From positions 62,001 through 126,000 of the forward strand of contig NZ_OY730249.1 in NCBI RefSeq assembly GCF_963422545.1: 64,000 nt of DNA, given 5' to 3'. Position numbers and translations under genes: made by a program. Source of the DNA: an uncultured Flavobacterium sp. (GTDB lineage Bacteria; Bacteroidota; Bacteroidia; Flavobacteriales; Flavobacteriaceae). Positions within the stretch are counted from its first letter, which is position 1; each line of letters opens with the position of its first letter. The notes beneath the pieces were generated by a model. It was not told where the DNA came from. It did not search any database and was given only the letters and a program-made list of their open reading frames with translations. Shown here piece by piece: positions 16,183 through 24,000 of the stretch.

Positions 16183-16215
16183 AAACCCGACAGGTTTTTA
16201 TGGCCTGTCGGGTTT
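16183..16215 (-). terminator. Terminator of recA
   Basis: The arms AAACCCGACAGG (16183-16194) and its exact complement (16204-16215) enclose TTTTTATGG. On the minus strand a T-run follows. It ends 38 bases downstream of the recA stop. Confidence 0.9.
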
Positions 16216-16253
16216 GAGATAAGTATGTCAACAATTAGTTGATTTATAATGTA

Positions 16254-17261
16254 TTAAGCACTTGCCAATTCTTTGATATGTGCTTTAATTTTTACTTCTA
16301 ATTCTTCTGCTAATTCCGGATTATCTTTAATTAAAGCTTTTACAGCATCACGACCTTGTCCTAATTTTGTATCTCCGTAGCTAAACCATGATCCTGCTTT
16401 TTTAACGATGTCAAATTCAACCGCAAGGTCAAGAATTTCACCGGTTTTAGAAACTCCTTCTCCGTACATAATGTCGAATTCGGCAGTTTTAAAAGGCGGA
16501 GCCACTTTGTTTTTAACCACTTTTACTTTGGTTCTGTTTCCAATAACATTTTCTCCGTCTTTAATTTGAGACGAACGACGAATATCTAAACGAACAGATG
16601 CATAGAATTTTAATGCGTTACCACCCGTTGTAGTTTCAGGGTTACCAAACATAACACCAATTTTCTCTCTCAACTGGTTGATGAAGAAAACTGTACAGTT
16701 TGTTTTGCTAATTGTTCCGGTTAATTTTCTCAAAGCCTGAGACATCAAACGTGCATGAAGACCCATTTTAGAATCTCCCATTTCACCTTCGATTTCACTT
16801 TTTGGCGTTAAAGCAGCAACAGAGTCAATTACAACAATGTCAATTGCTCCTGAACGAATCAGGTTTTCGGCAATTTCTAAAGCTTGCTCCCCGTTATCTG
16901 GTTGTGAGATGATTAGATTTTCGATATCTACGCCTAATTTTTCAGCATAATTTCTATCAAAAGCGTGTTCAGCATCTATAAAAGCAGCAATTCCGCCCGC
17001 TTTTTGAGCTTCGGCAATTGCATGTAAGGTTAAAGTAGTCTTTCCAGACGATTCAGGACCATAAATTTCAATGATTCTTCCTTTTGGGTAACCATTTACT
17101 CCAAGAGCTAAATCAACACCAAGAGAACCTGAAGAAATAGTTTCAACTTCTACAATGGCTTTGTCGCCCATTTTCATTACAGTTCCTTTACCGTAAGTTT
17201 TATCTAGTTTGTCAAGCGTAAGTTGTAGCGCTTTTAATTTGGCTTCTTTTTCTGAACTCAT
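16254..17261 (-). CDS. recA: Recombinase RecA
   Basis: RecA forms filaments on single-stranded DNA, drives strand exchange and triggers LexA-type cleavage where present. The Walker A motif is GPESSGKT at 68-75. Walker B is DIVVIDSVAAL, loop L1 carries EGEMGDSKMG and loop L2 carries FGNPETTTGGNALKFYAS. The C-terminus is short and ends in Ala-rich sequence rather than the long acidic tail of E. coli. An ATG at 17291 would add ten Lys/Glu-rich residues; I chose 17261 because MSSEKEAKLKALQ is the start I remember for Flavobacterium RecA (335 residues). No SOS box could be identified. Confidence 0.97.
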   Translation of the reverse strand: MSSEKEAKLKALQLTLDKLDKTYGKGTVMKMGDKAIVEVETISSGSLGVDLALGVNGYPKGRIIEIYGPESSGKTTLTLHAIAEAQKAGGIAAFIDAEHAFDRNYAEKLGVDIENLIISQPDNGEQALEIAENLIRSGAIDIVVIDSVAALTPKSEIEGEMGDSKMGLHARLMSQALRKLTGTISKTNCTVFFINQLREKIGVMFGNPETTTGGNALKFYASVRLDIRRSSQIKDGENVIGNRTKVKVVKNKVAPPFKTAEFDIMYGEGVSKTGEILDLAVEFDIVKKAGSWFSYGDTKLGQGRDAVKALIKDNPELAEELEVKIKAHIKELASA

Positions 17262-17442
17262 CTTTTCTTTTTCTTTTACTTTTTCTTTCATCTAAAATTT
17301 TATAATTCTTTCATTATCAAAACAAACCAGAAATTAAATAAGTTACTGATTTAGATTTGTATCAGGCTTGTAATTTTGTAAAAATACTTCTTTTTTTGAA
17401 GTTTGATTGTTCCAAATTGTATCAAATTTTCACAAAATTGTA

Positions 17443-17952
17443 CTATAAAAATAAAGCCTTTAACTCAGTAGCTTCTTCCGGTTTAATTTTTCCGGCAAGT
17501 AATAAACTCAATTGTTTACGACGCAAAGCAGCATCAAAGCGTTGAATTTCAAGATCCGTTTCCGGTACAATTGCTGGCACTTCAACCGGTCTTCCGGTAT
17601 CGTCTACCGCAACAAATGTATAGATAGCTTCGTTTGCTTTTGTCCTGTTTCCTGATTCGCGATCTTCTACCCAAACATCAATGAAAACCTCCATCGAACT
17701 TTTGAAAGATCTTGAAACTTTTGCTTCAACAGTTACCACACTTCCTAAAGAAATTGCTCTGTTAAAAGCAACGTGATTTACAGATGCTGTCACCACAATT
17801 CGGCGTGAATGTCTGCGCGCTGCAATACTTGCTGCACGATCCATACGGGCTAATAATTCGCCGCCAAAAAGATTGTTTAAAGGATTTGTTTCACTAGGTA
17901 AAACTAAATCGGTTAAGATTGTCAGGGATTCTGAAGGGTGTTTTGGATTCAT
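17443..17952 (-). CDS. Acyl-CoA thioesterase (hotdog fold, cytosolic long-chain type)
   Basis: The protein hydrolyses acyl-CoA to free acid and CoA. It has a single hotdog domain with the family signature NPLNNLFGGELLARMDRAAS and a following VNHVAFNRAISLGSVV segment. The C-terminal extension ends in EEATELKALFL. An ATG at 18018 would add 22 residues, but that extension is written across one arm of a 28-bp inverted repeat, so the ATG at 17952 (MNPKHPSESLT, 169 residues) is the better start. It lies between recA and a DoxX-like gene on the same strand, with gaps that suggest separate transcription. Confidence 0.9.
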   Translation of the reverse strand: MNPKHPSESLTILTDLVLPSETNPLNNLFGGELLARMDRAASIAARRHSRRIVVTASVNHVAFNRAISLGSVVTVEAKVSRSFKSSMEVFIDVWVEDRESGNRTKANEAIYTFVAVDDTGRPVEVPAIVPETDLEIQRFDAALRRKQLSLLLAGKIKPEEATELKALFL

Positions 17953-17977
17953 TTTCTTAATGTAAAATTTATTTTTT

Positions 17978-18058
17978 GCCACTGATTTCACAGATTTAAA
18001 AGATTTTTTTCTATCCAATTGAGTTTTGATAATCTTTTGAATCTGTGAAATCAGTGGC
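17978..18058. repeat. 28-bp intergenic inverted repeat (GCCACTGATTTCACAG type)
   Basis: The arms 17978-18005 and 18031-18058 pair in 27 of 28 positions around a 25-base loop, flanked by T- or A-runs. It lies between the DoxX-like gene and the thioesterase gene. The sequence is unrelated to the palindrome at 13051, so it is a different repeat family. Confidence 0.85.
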
Positions 18059-18106
18059 TATTTTTTTAATCCTTTTCGGATTTTAGAATGATAAAAAGGC
18101 GTTGAA

Positions 18107-18490
18107 TTAATTCAACCAATAAACAGCCATTACAGCTGGAATAAAATAGATAACAATGGTTCTTGCGCCATCATAATCTTTGGCTAATCGTTGTCCGAAA
18201 AGCATCATTAACAAACAGATACAAGAAAATATTGCACCGTAAAAACCAAATTCACGACCGCTATTAGTCAATAATTGTATGGCACCAACCACGCATAAAA
18301 TTCCGGAAATTAATTCGAGAATTAAAAGATGAAGTAAGGCAAGCGGCACTTGGTTTTTAAGTATTGTTTTGGCAAAATGACCTTTAAGCCAATCGACATT
18401 GTCTTTCCAATAAAATATTTTTTCATATCCTGATTGTAAGAACGTTAAAGCTAAAAAAGCTAAGAGCAAAATAGAGGCAACATTATTCAT
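18107..18490 (-). CDS. DoxX-like four-helix membrane protein
   Basis: The protein has 127 residues and four predicted membrane helices (about 5-22, 48-70, 80-100 and 107-126). The first helix is followed by SGYEKIFYWKDN, the usual entry of DoxX/MauE-type small membrane proteins. Members are linked to quinone redox or methylamine utilisation in some species, but the role here is unknown. The start is seven bases after the stop of the delta' gene on the same strand, so the two probably share a transcript. Confidence 0.8.
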   Translation of the reverse strand: MNNVASILLLAFLALTFLQSGYEKIFYWKDNVDWLKGHFAKTILKNQVPLALLHLLILELISGILCVVGAIQLLTNSGREFGFYGAIFSCICLLMMLFGQRLAKDYDGARTIVIYFIPAVMAVYWLN

Positions 18491-18497
18491 TTGAAAA

Positions 18498-19646
18498 CTA
18501 TTTTTTATGAATTAAACGAGTCAATTTTATGGATAAATCGGTTAGGATTATTTTTGCATTTCCATTTCTTTCAATGTGATACATTGCATCTGAAAGTTCT
18601 TTATAAATTTCGTGAATGTTGTTTCCATTTACGAAAGGAGCAAAATTTTCTAATTTGAATTTATCAACTTTAGGTTCAATGTAAACTAAAGTTGGTGCCT
18701 GATAGTTGAGTAAAAGTGCCTGACGGAACATTTCGATACAAAACTGAATGAATTTTTTCTGGCTTTCGCGACCCAAAGCTGCAATTTCTTCACTCCAGGA
18801 AATTAGATCCTGAATGGCAGCTGCATTTCCTTTGGCTCTAAAAGCTGCACGTACCCAGTTGACAAACCATTGCTCAAAAGGATATTCAGAGTCATCTTCT
18901 TTTAATAAATGTAAGGCTTTATTAAAATTTCCCTGCGCCTGATGTGCAATTTTAAAAGCTGATTTTTCGTCTATGTTTTCTTTTGAAATTAAAGCTTCGG
19001 CGATTACTTTTTCGGGTAAACCGTTAAAGTGAATTACCTGACAACGAGAACGAATGGTTTGTATAATATCTTCTTCATTTTCAGAAATCAGAATAAAAAT
19101 GGTTTTATCTGAAGGTTCTTCTAATAATTTTAGAAGTTTATTTGATGCCGCGATATTCATTTTATCGGCCATCCAGATAATCATGATTTTGTAGCCGCCT
19201 TCATAAGATTTTAGCGAAAGCGATTTTAAAACTTCCTGAGCATCTTCGACACGAATTTCTCCTTGTTTGTTTTGAACGCCCAGAATTTTATACCAGTCAA
19301 ATAAACCTCCGTAAGGCATTTCGTGAATAAAAGTTCTCCAGTCCTGAATAAAGTCGAGACTTTTGGGTTTTGTTTTTACATCCTCGGTTGTTACTGTTGG
19401 GTATATAAAATGTAAATCAGGATGTGATATGTTTTGAAATTTCAAATTGCAGGAATCGTTTCCGTTTGAGTTTTCATTTCCTGTATTGTTACACAAAATA
19501 TATTGCGCATAGGCAATTGCTGTTGATAATGTGCCACTTCCTTCAGGCCCAATGAATAATTGAGCATGCGGAATTCGTCCGGAAGATGCACTTTTTATCA
19601 AGTGACTTTTGATGTAATCTTGACCTAAAATTTGAGAAAATTGCAT
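18498..19646 (-). CDS. holB: DNA polymerase III subunit delta' (clamp loader)
   Basis: This clamp-loader subunit helps to open the sliding clamp. The protein has 382 residues, with the AAA+ fold starting FSQILGQDYIKSHLIKSA and IPHAQLFIGPEGSG. The P-loop reads GPEGSGT, without the Lys needed for ATP binding, as expected for delta' rather than the gamma/tau subunit. Later motifs are IMIIWMADKMNIAASNKLLKLLEE and the sensor region TIRSRCQVIHF. Cysteines around 50-67 may be the remains of the zinc site. It begins a two-gene unit with the DoxX-like gene. Confidence 0.9.
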   Translation of the reverse strand: MQFSQILGQDYIKSHLIKSASSGRIPHAQLFIGPEGSGTLSTAIAYAQYILCNNTGNENSNGNDSCNLKFQNISHPDLHFIYPTVTTEDVKTKPKSLDFIQDWRTFIHEMPYGGLFDWYKILGVQNKQGEIRVEDAQEVLKSLSLKSYEGGYKIMIIWMADKMNIAASNKLLKLLEEPSDKTIFILISENEEDIIQTIRSRCQVIHFNGLPEKVIAEALISKENIDEKSAFKIAHQAQGNFNKALHLLKEDDSEYPFEQWFVNWVRAAFRAKGNAAAIQDLISWSEEIAALGRESQKKFIQFCIEMFRQALLLNYQAPTLVYIEPKVDKFKLENFAPFVNGNNIHEIYKELSDAMYHIERNGNAKIILTDLSIKLTRLIHKK

Positions 19647-20017
19647 GAAGCAAAGATAGAAGAAAATGATGTAGGCAAAAATTTTCGATCAAAAGTTTAC
19701 ACATCACTTTTGATTTCTGACGGTATTGGAGTTTTGAGTGTAATTTTTTGCAGTTTGTCAACCAACTTTTGTTAATAAAGAGATGAATCTGAGGAGATAT
19801 TAAGAGTTTTTTGTTAATAGTTTTTTGCTTAAAACGACTAACGTACGGTTTTTTTGGTTATTAATTTAGATATTTTACTTTTTTTGGTAATCATTATCTT
19901 ACTGTTTTGGTTTGGGTAATTTTAACAAAAAGCCCGTTAAAACGCACATTTTCTCGACATAAGGTTGTTTTTTAAGCTTTTTTTAAGGTTTTTTTTTGAA
20001 AAAACAAATCAATAAAG
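19647..20017. other. Intergenic region between holB and the gliding locus
   Basis: No gene is seen. The DNA is very T-rich on the plus strand from about 19800. It separates leftward housekeeping genes from the rightward gliding locus and must hold both promoters; only the rightward one is clear (20018-20047). Confidence 0.5.
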
Positions 20018-20047
20018 TTGCAATTTAAGTTAATTTATATATTTTTG
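20018..20047 (+). promoter_or_regulatory. Canonical Bacteroidota promoter at the head of the gliding region
   Basis: TTG (20018-20020), a 19-base spacer and TATTTTTG (20040-20047) match the -33/-7 consensus exactly. The first start codon is 33 bases downstream. Confidence 0.75.
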
Positions 20048-20079
20048 TTTTCATAACAACCAATAATAATTAAGAATCT

Positions 20080-20532
20080 ATGAAAGGGAAAATTATTTTA
20101 TTAAGTGCACTTTTTTTCTTGACAACTGGTGCTATTTCAGCGCAGGCAAAAAATGCTCCAAGAAGTATTATTAGTACGACAGCTCTTATCAGAAAATACC
20201 ATGATCAAAAAGAATTAAGTGGTATGCAAAAAGGAGAATTGTTGGAATTATACATTGAACGTATAAAAGTATTAGTTAAAACTCTCCCTTACATTGCATT
20301 GGTTACTAAACCTGGTGTGACAATGGCCGACTTAGGTATTCCGGACGATAGTGAACACAAAAAAGTTTTGGATGCTCAGGCAGAAGGTACTACAGTTTTC
20401 TTAGATACAACAGTAGATTTTCAAAGAAAAATGATGCCATATTCTGATAAAGGAAATTTGATTGCAGCAATTTTATTTTACGAAAGTACATTGAAATCAT
20501 TACACGAGTTCAACGAATTGAATGAAATGTAA
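20080..20532 (+). CDS. Small secreted protein of unknown function upstream of the spr genes
   Basis: The protein has 150 residues with a signal peptide (MKGKIILLSALFFLTTGAIS, then AQA). The mature part is mainly helical (ALIRKYHDQKEL, LLELYIERIKVLVKTLPYIA) and has no Cys or known motif. The family is not recognised. It has its own strong promoter and is followed by a large stem-loop, so it may be transcribed alone or with partial read-through into the gliding genes. Its location suggests a periplasmic accessory role, but that is only positional evidence. Confidence 0.75.
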   Translation: MKGKIILLSALFFLTTGAISAQAKNAPRSIISTTALIRKYHDQKELSGMQKGELLELYIERIKVLVKTLPYIALVTKPGVTMADLGIPDDSEHKKVLDAQAEGTTVFLDTTVDFQRKMMPYSDKGNLIAAILFYESTLKSLHEFNELNEM

Positions 20533-20615
20533 TATTTAAAAATATTTTTTAAAACCTTTTTAAAGATGTTTATGTAGAGGATTAAAACTTTCTGGACATT
20601 TTTAAAAAGAGATAA

Positions 20616-20674
20616 AAAACAACTCGTTCTCGAAGCGTTCTGATTTATTTCAGAAAATTCGAGAGGAGTTTTTT
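20616..20674 (+). terminator. Stem-loop terminator or attenuator before the beta-helix gene
   Basis: Nested pairing: AACTC (20621-20625) with GAGTT (20666-20670), CTCGAA (20629-20634) with TTCGAG (20658-20663), and TTCTGA (20638-20643) with TCAGAA (20650-20655). A run of six T follows. I saw no clear new promoter before the next gene, so partial read-through is plausible. Confidence 0.65.
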
Positions 20675-20731
20675 CATTTACGCATACGCATACCCAAATT
20701 TATTATTAACCCCAAATAATACCACCTTATC

Positions 20732-22024
20732 ATGAAAAAAATTACTCAAATGATCTGCGTTCTTTTGACAGTTACTACTATGAGTGCTCAACAAGAGAAA
20801 GGAATTATGGGCTACAACAATTGGTTGAACAACTGGACCGAATTTAAGCCTAACAAAGTAGAGTATGGAGAAGCAAACCAAATTTTAGCAGGAAATATTT
20901 CTGTTAACACTAAATTGCTGAAGAGAAATGTTTATGTATTACAAGGTAATGTTTATGTTACTAACAATGCTGTTTTAACAATAGAACCTGGAACTTTAAT
21001 TATTGGTGATTTCGAGACAAAAGGAACATTGGTAGTTACAAAAGGTGCACAACTTGTTGCTGATGGTCAAGAGACCGATCCAATCGTATTTACTTCAAAC
21101 CGCAGCCAGAAAAAAGCTGGAGATTGGGGTGGAATTGTACTTCTTGGTGATGCGCCAATCAATAAATTTGGAAATGTTGGTTCTTACAACTTAGATCTTG
21201 ATCCTACACTTACTACTTACGGTGGTGATAATGCTGCAGGAAACTCAGGAATTTTGAGATTTGTTAGAATCGAATTTGCAGGAAAAAAAGTTAAAGGTGT
21301 TGATACTTTCAATGGTTTGACTATTGCAGGTGTTGGATCTAAAACAATACTTGAAAATATTATGGTTAGCTACTCTGGTGGTGATTCATTTGCCTTTTTT
21401 GGAGGTGATGTAAATGCTACTAAATTAGTTTCTTATAAATCTATCAACGACGATTACAAATTTACACAAGGTGTTCAATGTCGTTTATACAACTCATTAG
21501 CCGTTAGATCTTCTTACTTATCAAGTAATAAGGACGGTTCTCGTTGCATGGAAGTAAAATCATTTGAAAAGAAAAATGAAACTGATTTTACTAAAAAACA
21601 AACCTTAGTTGTTGCAACAAACATCACTATGCTTAATGATAGTGATAATATCAAAGCTGATATTCAATCAGGTTTAGTAAAAGAGGCTGTTTATGTAGCT
21701 GAAACTGCTTCACTTGAAATGAAAAGAAGCGTAATTTCCGGATTTAATCCTGCTGTTTTATTAGATAGTAAAACGGAGATTAATGATGCCAATCTTAAGA
21801 AAATCAAATTTGAAGAAATGTACTTCAACCTATGTAACGGAAACATCTTTACAGAGTACAATTCTAACAACGAAGATTTAGAAAACTGGTACGGAAACAG
21901 TGTGTTCTTTAACGTTTATTCACAAAGTGATAACAAAGAGACATTCATTGATATTTTTAACCCTAAAAAGCCAGATTTCAGACTACAATTAGGAAAAATT
22001 ACAGCATCTAGCGGAAACAGATAA
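20732..22024 (+). CDS. Secreted right-handed beta-helix-like protein
   Basis: The protein has 430 residues with a signal peptide ending in MSAQ. The body has the pattern VLTIEPGTLIIGDFETKGTL, VVTKGAQLVADGQETDPIVF and AGDWGGIVLLGDAPINKFG, typical of a Bacteroidota family of surface beta-solenoid proteins; the name escapes me. It lacks a recognisable type IX C-terminal signal. It lies on the same strand as, and just before, the spr genes, so a role with the adhesin or its surface site is possible. The function is not established. Confidence 0.75.
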   Translation: MKKITQMICVLLTVTTMSAQQEKGIMGYNNWLNNWTEFKPNKVEYGEANQILAGNISVNTKLLKRNVYVLQGNVYVTNNAVLTIEPGTLIIGDFETKGTLVVTKGAQLVADGQETDPIVFTSNRSQKKAGDWGGIVLLGDAPINKFGNVGSYNLDLDPTLTTYGGDNAAGNSGILRFVRIEFAGKKVKGVDTFNGLTIAGVGSKTILENIMVSYSGGDSFAFFGGDVNATKLVSYKSINDDYKFTQGVQCRLYNSLAVRSSYLSSNKDGSRCMEVKSFEKKNETDFTKKQTLVVATNITMLNDSDNIKADIQSGLVKEAVYVAETASLEMKRSVISGFNPAVLLDSKTEINDANLKKIKFEEMYFNLCNGNIFTEYNSNNEDLENWYGNSVFFNVYSQSDNKETFIDIFNPKKPDFRLQLGKITASSGNR

Positions 22025-22128
22025 ATAGATTTCGATTTTTATTTCAAAACGTAAATTTTATTAATAAAGTCCCCAGACACAATTTATGTATTCGTCTCAT
22101 ACCGGACCCAAATAAAGATCAAGACATA

Positions 22129-22542
22129 ATGGCACTATCTACAAAAAAATATTTTATATATATAATATTTTTGGTTTCTCCTATTACGTTAAGTCTATAT
22201 GCACAAAGTACAGTAGAAAAACCTACATTTTCTACTGATTCTAACTGCAAATCGGCTTCGTTTAATGTACTAAACCAAAAGAATGACATAGCTGAAAACA
22301 TCAGCAAATTAGATAATTCTAATCAGTTTATAGTAGGGCTATCCATCCCCAAGGATGGCTCTGCTGTGGTAACTGAGACGAATAATCAGTCATCAAATTG
22401 TGACGAAAATTCACCTCTTACTTATACATACTCAATTCTTGCAAAGGATATTATCGAGAATTATAAGTATGATTTTTCAGAGACATTTATCGACATTTTG
22501 TTTTTTGAGCGTATAGATTTAGCCCGAAATCGCACTATATGA
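22129..22542 (+). CDS. Small secreted protein of unknown function, overlapping sprC
   Basis: The protein has 137 residues with a hydrophobic export signal (KKYFIYIIFLVSPITLSLYA, then QS) and three Cys. No family is recognised. Its stop overlaps the sprC start by four bases (ATGA, 22539-22542), which implies translational coupling and membership of the spr operon. It may be a degenerate or shortened relative of SprC, since both start with a short Cys-containing exported domain, but the similarity is too weak to claim. Confidence 0.65.
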   Translation: MALSTKKYFIYIIFLVSPITLSLYAQSTVEKPTFSTDSNCKSASFNVLNQKNDIAENISKLDNSNQFIVGLSIPKDGSAVVTETNNQSSNCDENSPLTYTYSILAKDIIENYKYDFSETFIDILFFERIDLARNRTI

Positions 22543-23999
22543 TTCAAAAAATTACGCAATCAGCATTCCGTATTATCCTTTTTTTCAGTATTTTTTTATG
22601 TACTGAAATGAATTCCTATGCCCAGACTAAAGCGATAAGCCCGCAGGTTTTATCGTTTGACAGGATTTGTGCAGACAATACTACGGAGTATAACGCAACA
22701 TTTACCTATTCCGGTTTTCCGGCAGGAACTGTATTTGCAGTAGAGCTTTCTACGAACAATTTTACAACGATTGTGACTGCAAATACAATATCTGTTTCAG
22801 ATCCGGCAGCGAATCAAAAAACGATAAAATTTAATGTTCCCTCAAATCTTCCGGGATCAGATACTTATAGTCTTAGAGTTTCGACTACAGGCTTCTCGAG
22901 TGCTAAGTTTGTTTCATTTGGATTAAAAACTTCTTTCCCGATTTATTTTAAGGCGCATGATCGTCAATACACGATAAACAATTTTAACGGTACGGCAACT
23001 TTTTGTGCCGGCGGTAGTATTTCGTTGACTATCGATGGAGATTCAACAACACCTCCAAACGATTCACCGCTTAAGTTTCCTTTTTTGACCTATAACTGGT
23101 ATAAAGACAATGGTGTTTCTACACCGCCAACCCTTATGGCAGGAGCTTCGGGACCAAGTTATAGTGTTACTGCTGAGGGTGTTTATTATGTAGAAACCAA
23201 TTACGGAACATGTACTTCTGAATCTTATTCAAATCGTGTTACTGTTACTTCGGCAGCATCAGGCTCTTCGGTTACTATAAACTCAAGTTTAGGAAATCCG
23301 TTTTGTGCAACTGGTGATGACACTGTTTTAACAGCAACTTCTGGTAACAAGTACCAATGGAAAAAAGACGGAACCGTTATTGCCGGAGCTACCAATCGTA
23401 CTTATAGTACAAAGGACGCAGGTAAATATAGCGTAGATGTTGATTTTGGCGGATGTGTTGCTACAGGAAGTATTGATCTTAAAAGCAATGGTTTTAACGC
23501 CAGTATAGATGTTCCGGATGATAATAAAATTGCAGAAGGCGGAACCTTAAACGTATCTGTTACTACAGATGCTTCAACTCCTAAATACGAATGGTATTTA
23601 AACGGTAATCTTATTAATGGCGCTACTACTGGTTCTTACCTGGTTGCGACTATTGGAGATTACAAAGTAATAATTTCTCAGGCAGCAGGATGTGTAACTA
23701 CCAAAGAGTTTGCTTTTAAAGTTAGTTATTCAACGGCATTACACGCGAGTGTTATTCCAAACATAATTAATCTTAACAGTACAGTAAACCCATACTGGAA
23801 TATTCCGGATATCTATAAAAATGCTAATACAAAAGTTATTATCATAAGTTCAAATGGCGATAAGGTTCTTGATGTTGTTAATTACCAAGGTGATTGGCCT
23901 CAAACAGGAATAGATTTTAAAAATGTAAATCCAGTATATTACTATGTCATTCAATCCGACACAGGTGAAAAAAAAGGATCAATAACTGTGATAAAATAA
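22539..23999 (+). CDS. sprC: Gliding motility protein SprC
   Basis: SprC is encoded with SprD, SprB and SprF in F. johnsoniae and supports SprB function. The 486-residue protein has a signal peptide ending in YAQ. It then has immunoglobulin-like modules with paired Cys (CADNTTEYNATFTYSGFPAG; FCAGGSISLTIDG; FCATGDDTVLTATSGNKYQW). The C-terminal 85 residues (VIPNIINLNSTVNPYWNIP, then a WPQTG turn and YYYVIQ near the end) align with the type B (gliding) C-terminal domain of type IX secretion cargo, in a divergent form. It overlaps the previous gene by four bases, and its stop is one base from the sprD start. Confidence 0.85.
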   Translation: MIQKITQSAFRIILFFSIFLCTEMNSYAQTKAISPQVLSFDRICADNTTEYNATFTYSGFPAGTVFAVELSTNNFTTIVTANTISVSDPAANQKTIKFNVPSNLPGSDTYSLRVSTTGFSSAKFVSFGLKTSFPIYFKAHDRQYTINNFNGTATFCAGGSISLTIDGDSTTPPNDSPLKFPFLTYNWYKDNGVSTPPTLMAGASGPSYSVTAEGVYYVETNYGTCTSESYSNRVTVTSAASGSSVTINSSLGNPFCATGDDTVLTATSGNKYQWKKDGTVIAGATNRTYSTKDAGKYSVDVDFGGCVATGSIDLKSNGFNASIDVPDDNKIAEGGTLNVSVTTDASTPKYEWYLNGNLINGATTGSYLVATIGDYKVIISQAAGCVTTKEFAFKVSYSTALHASVIPNIINLNSTVNPYWNIPDIYKNANTKVIIISSNGDKVLDVVNYQGDWPQTGIDFKNVNPVYYYVIQSDTGEKKGSITVIK

Positions 24000-24000
24000 G

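Noticed and set aside
17262..17291. RecA start ten codons upstream
   Set aside because: The extension is Lys/Glu low complexity; the inner start gives the known length of the family in this genus.
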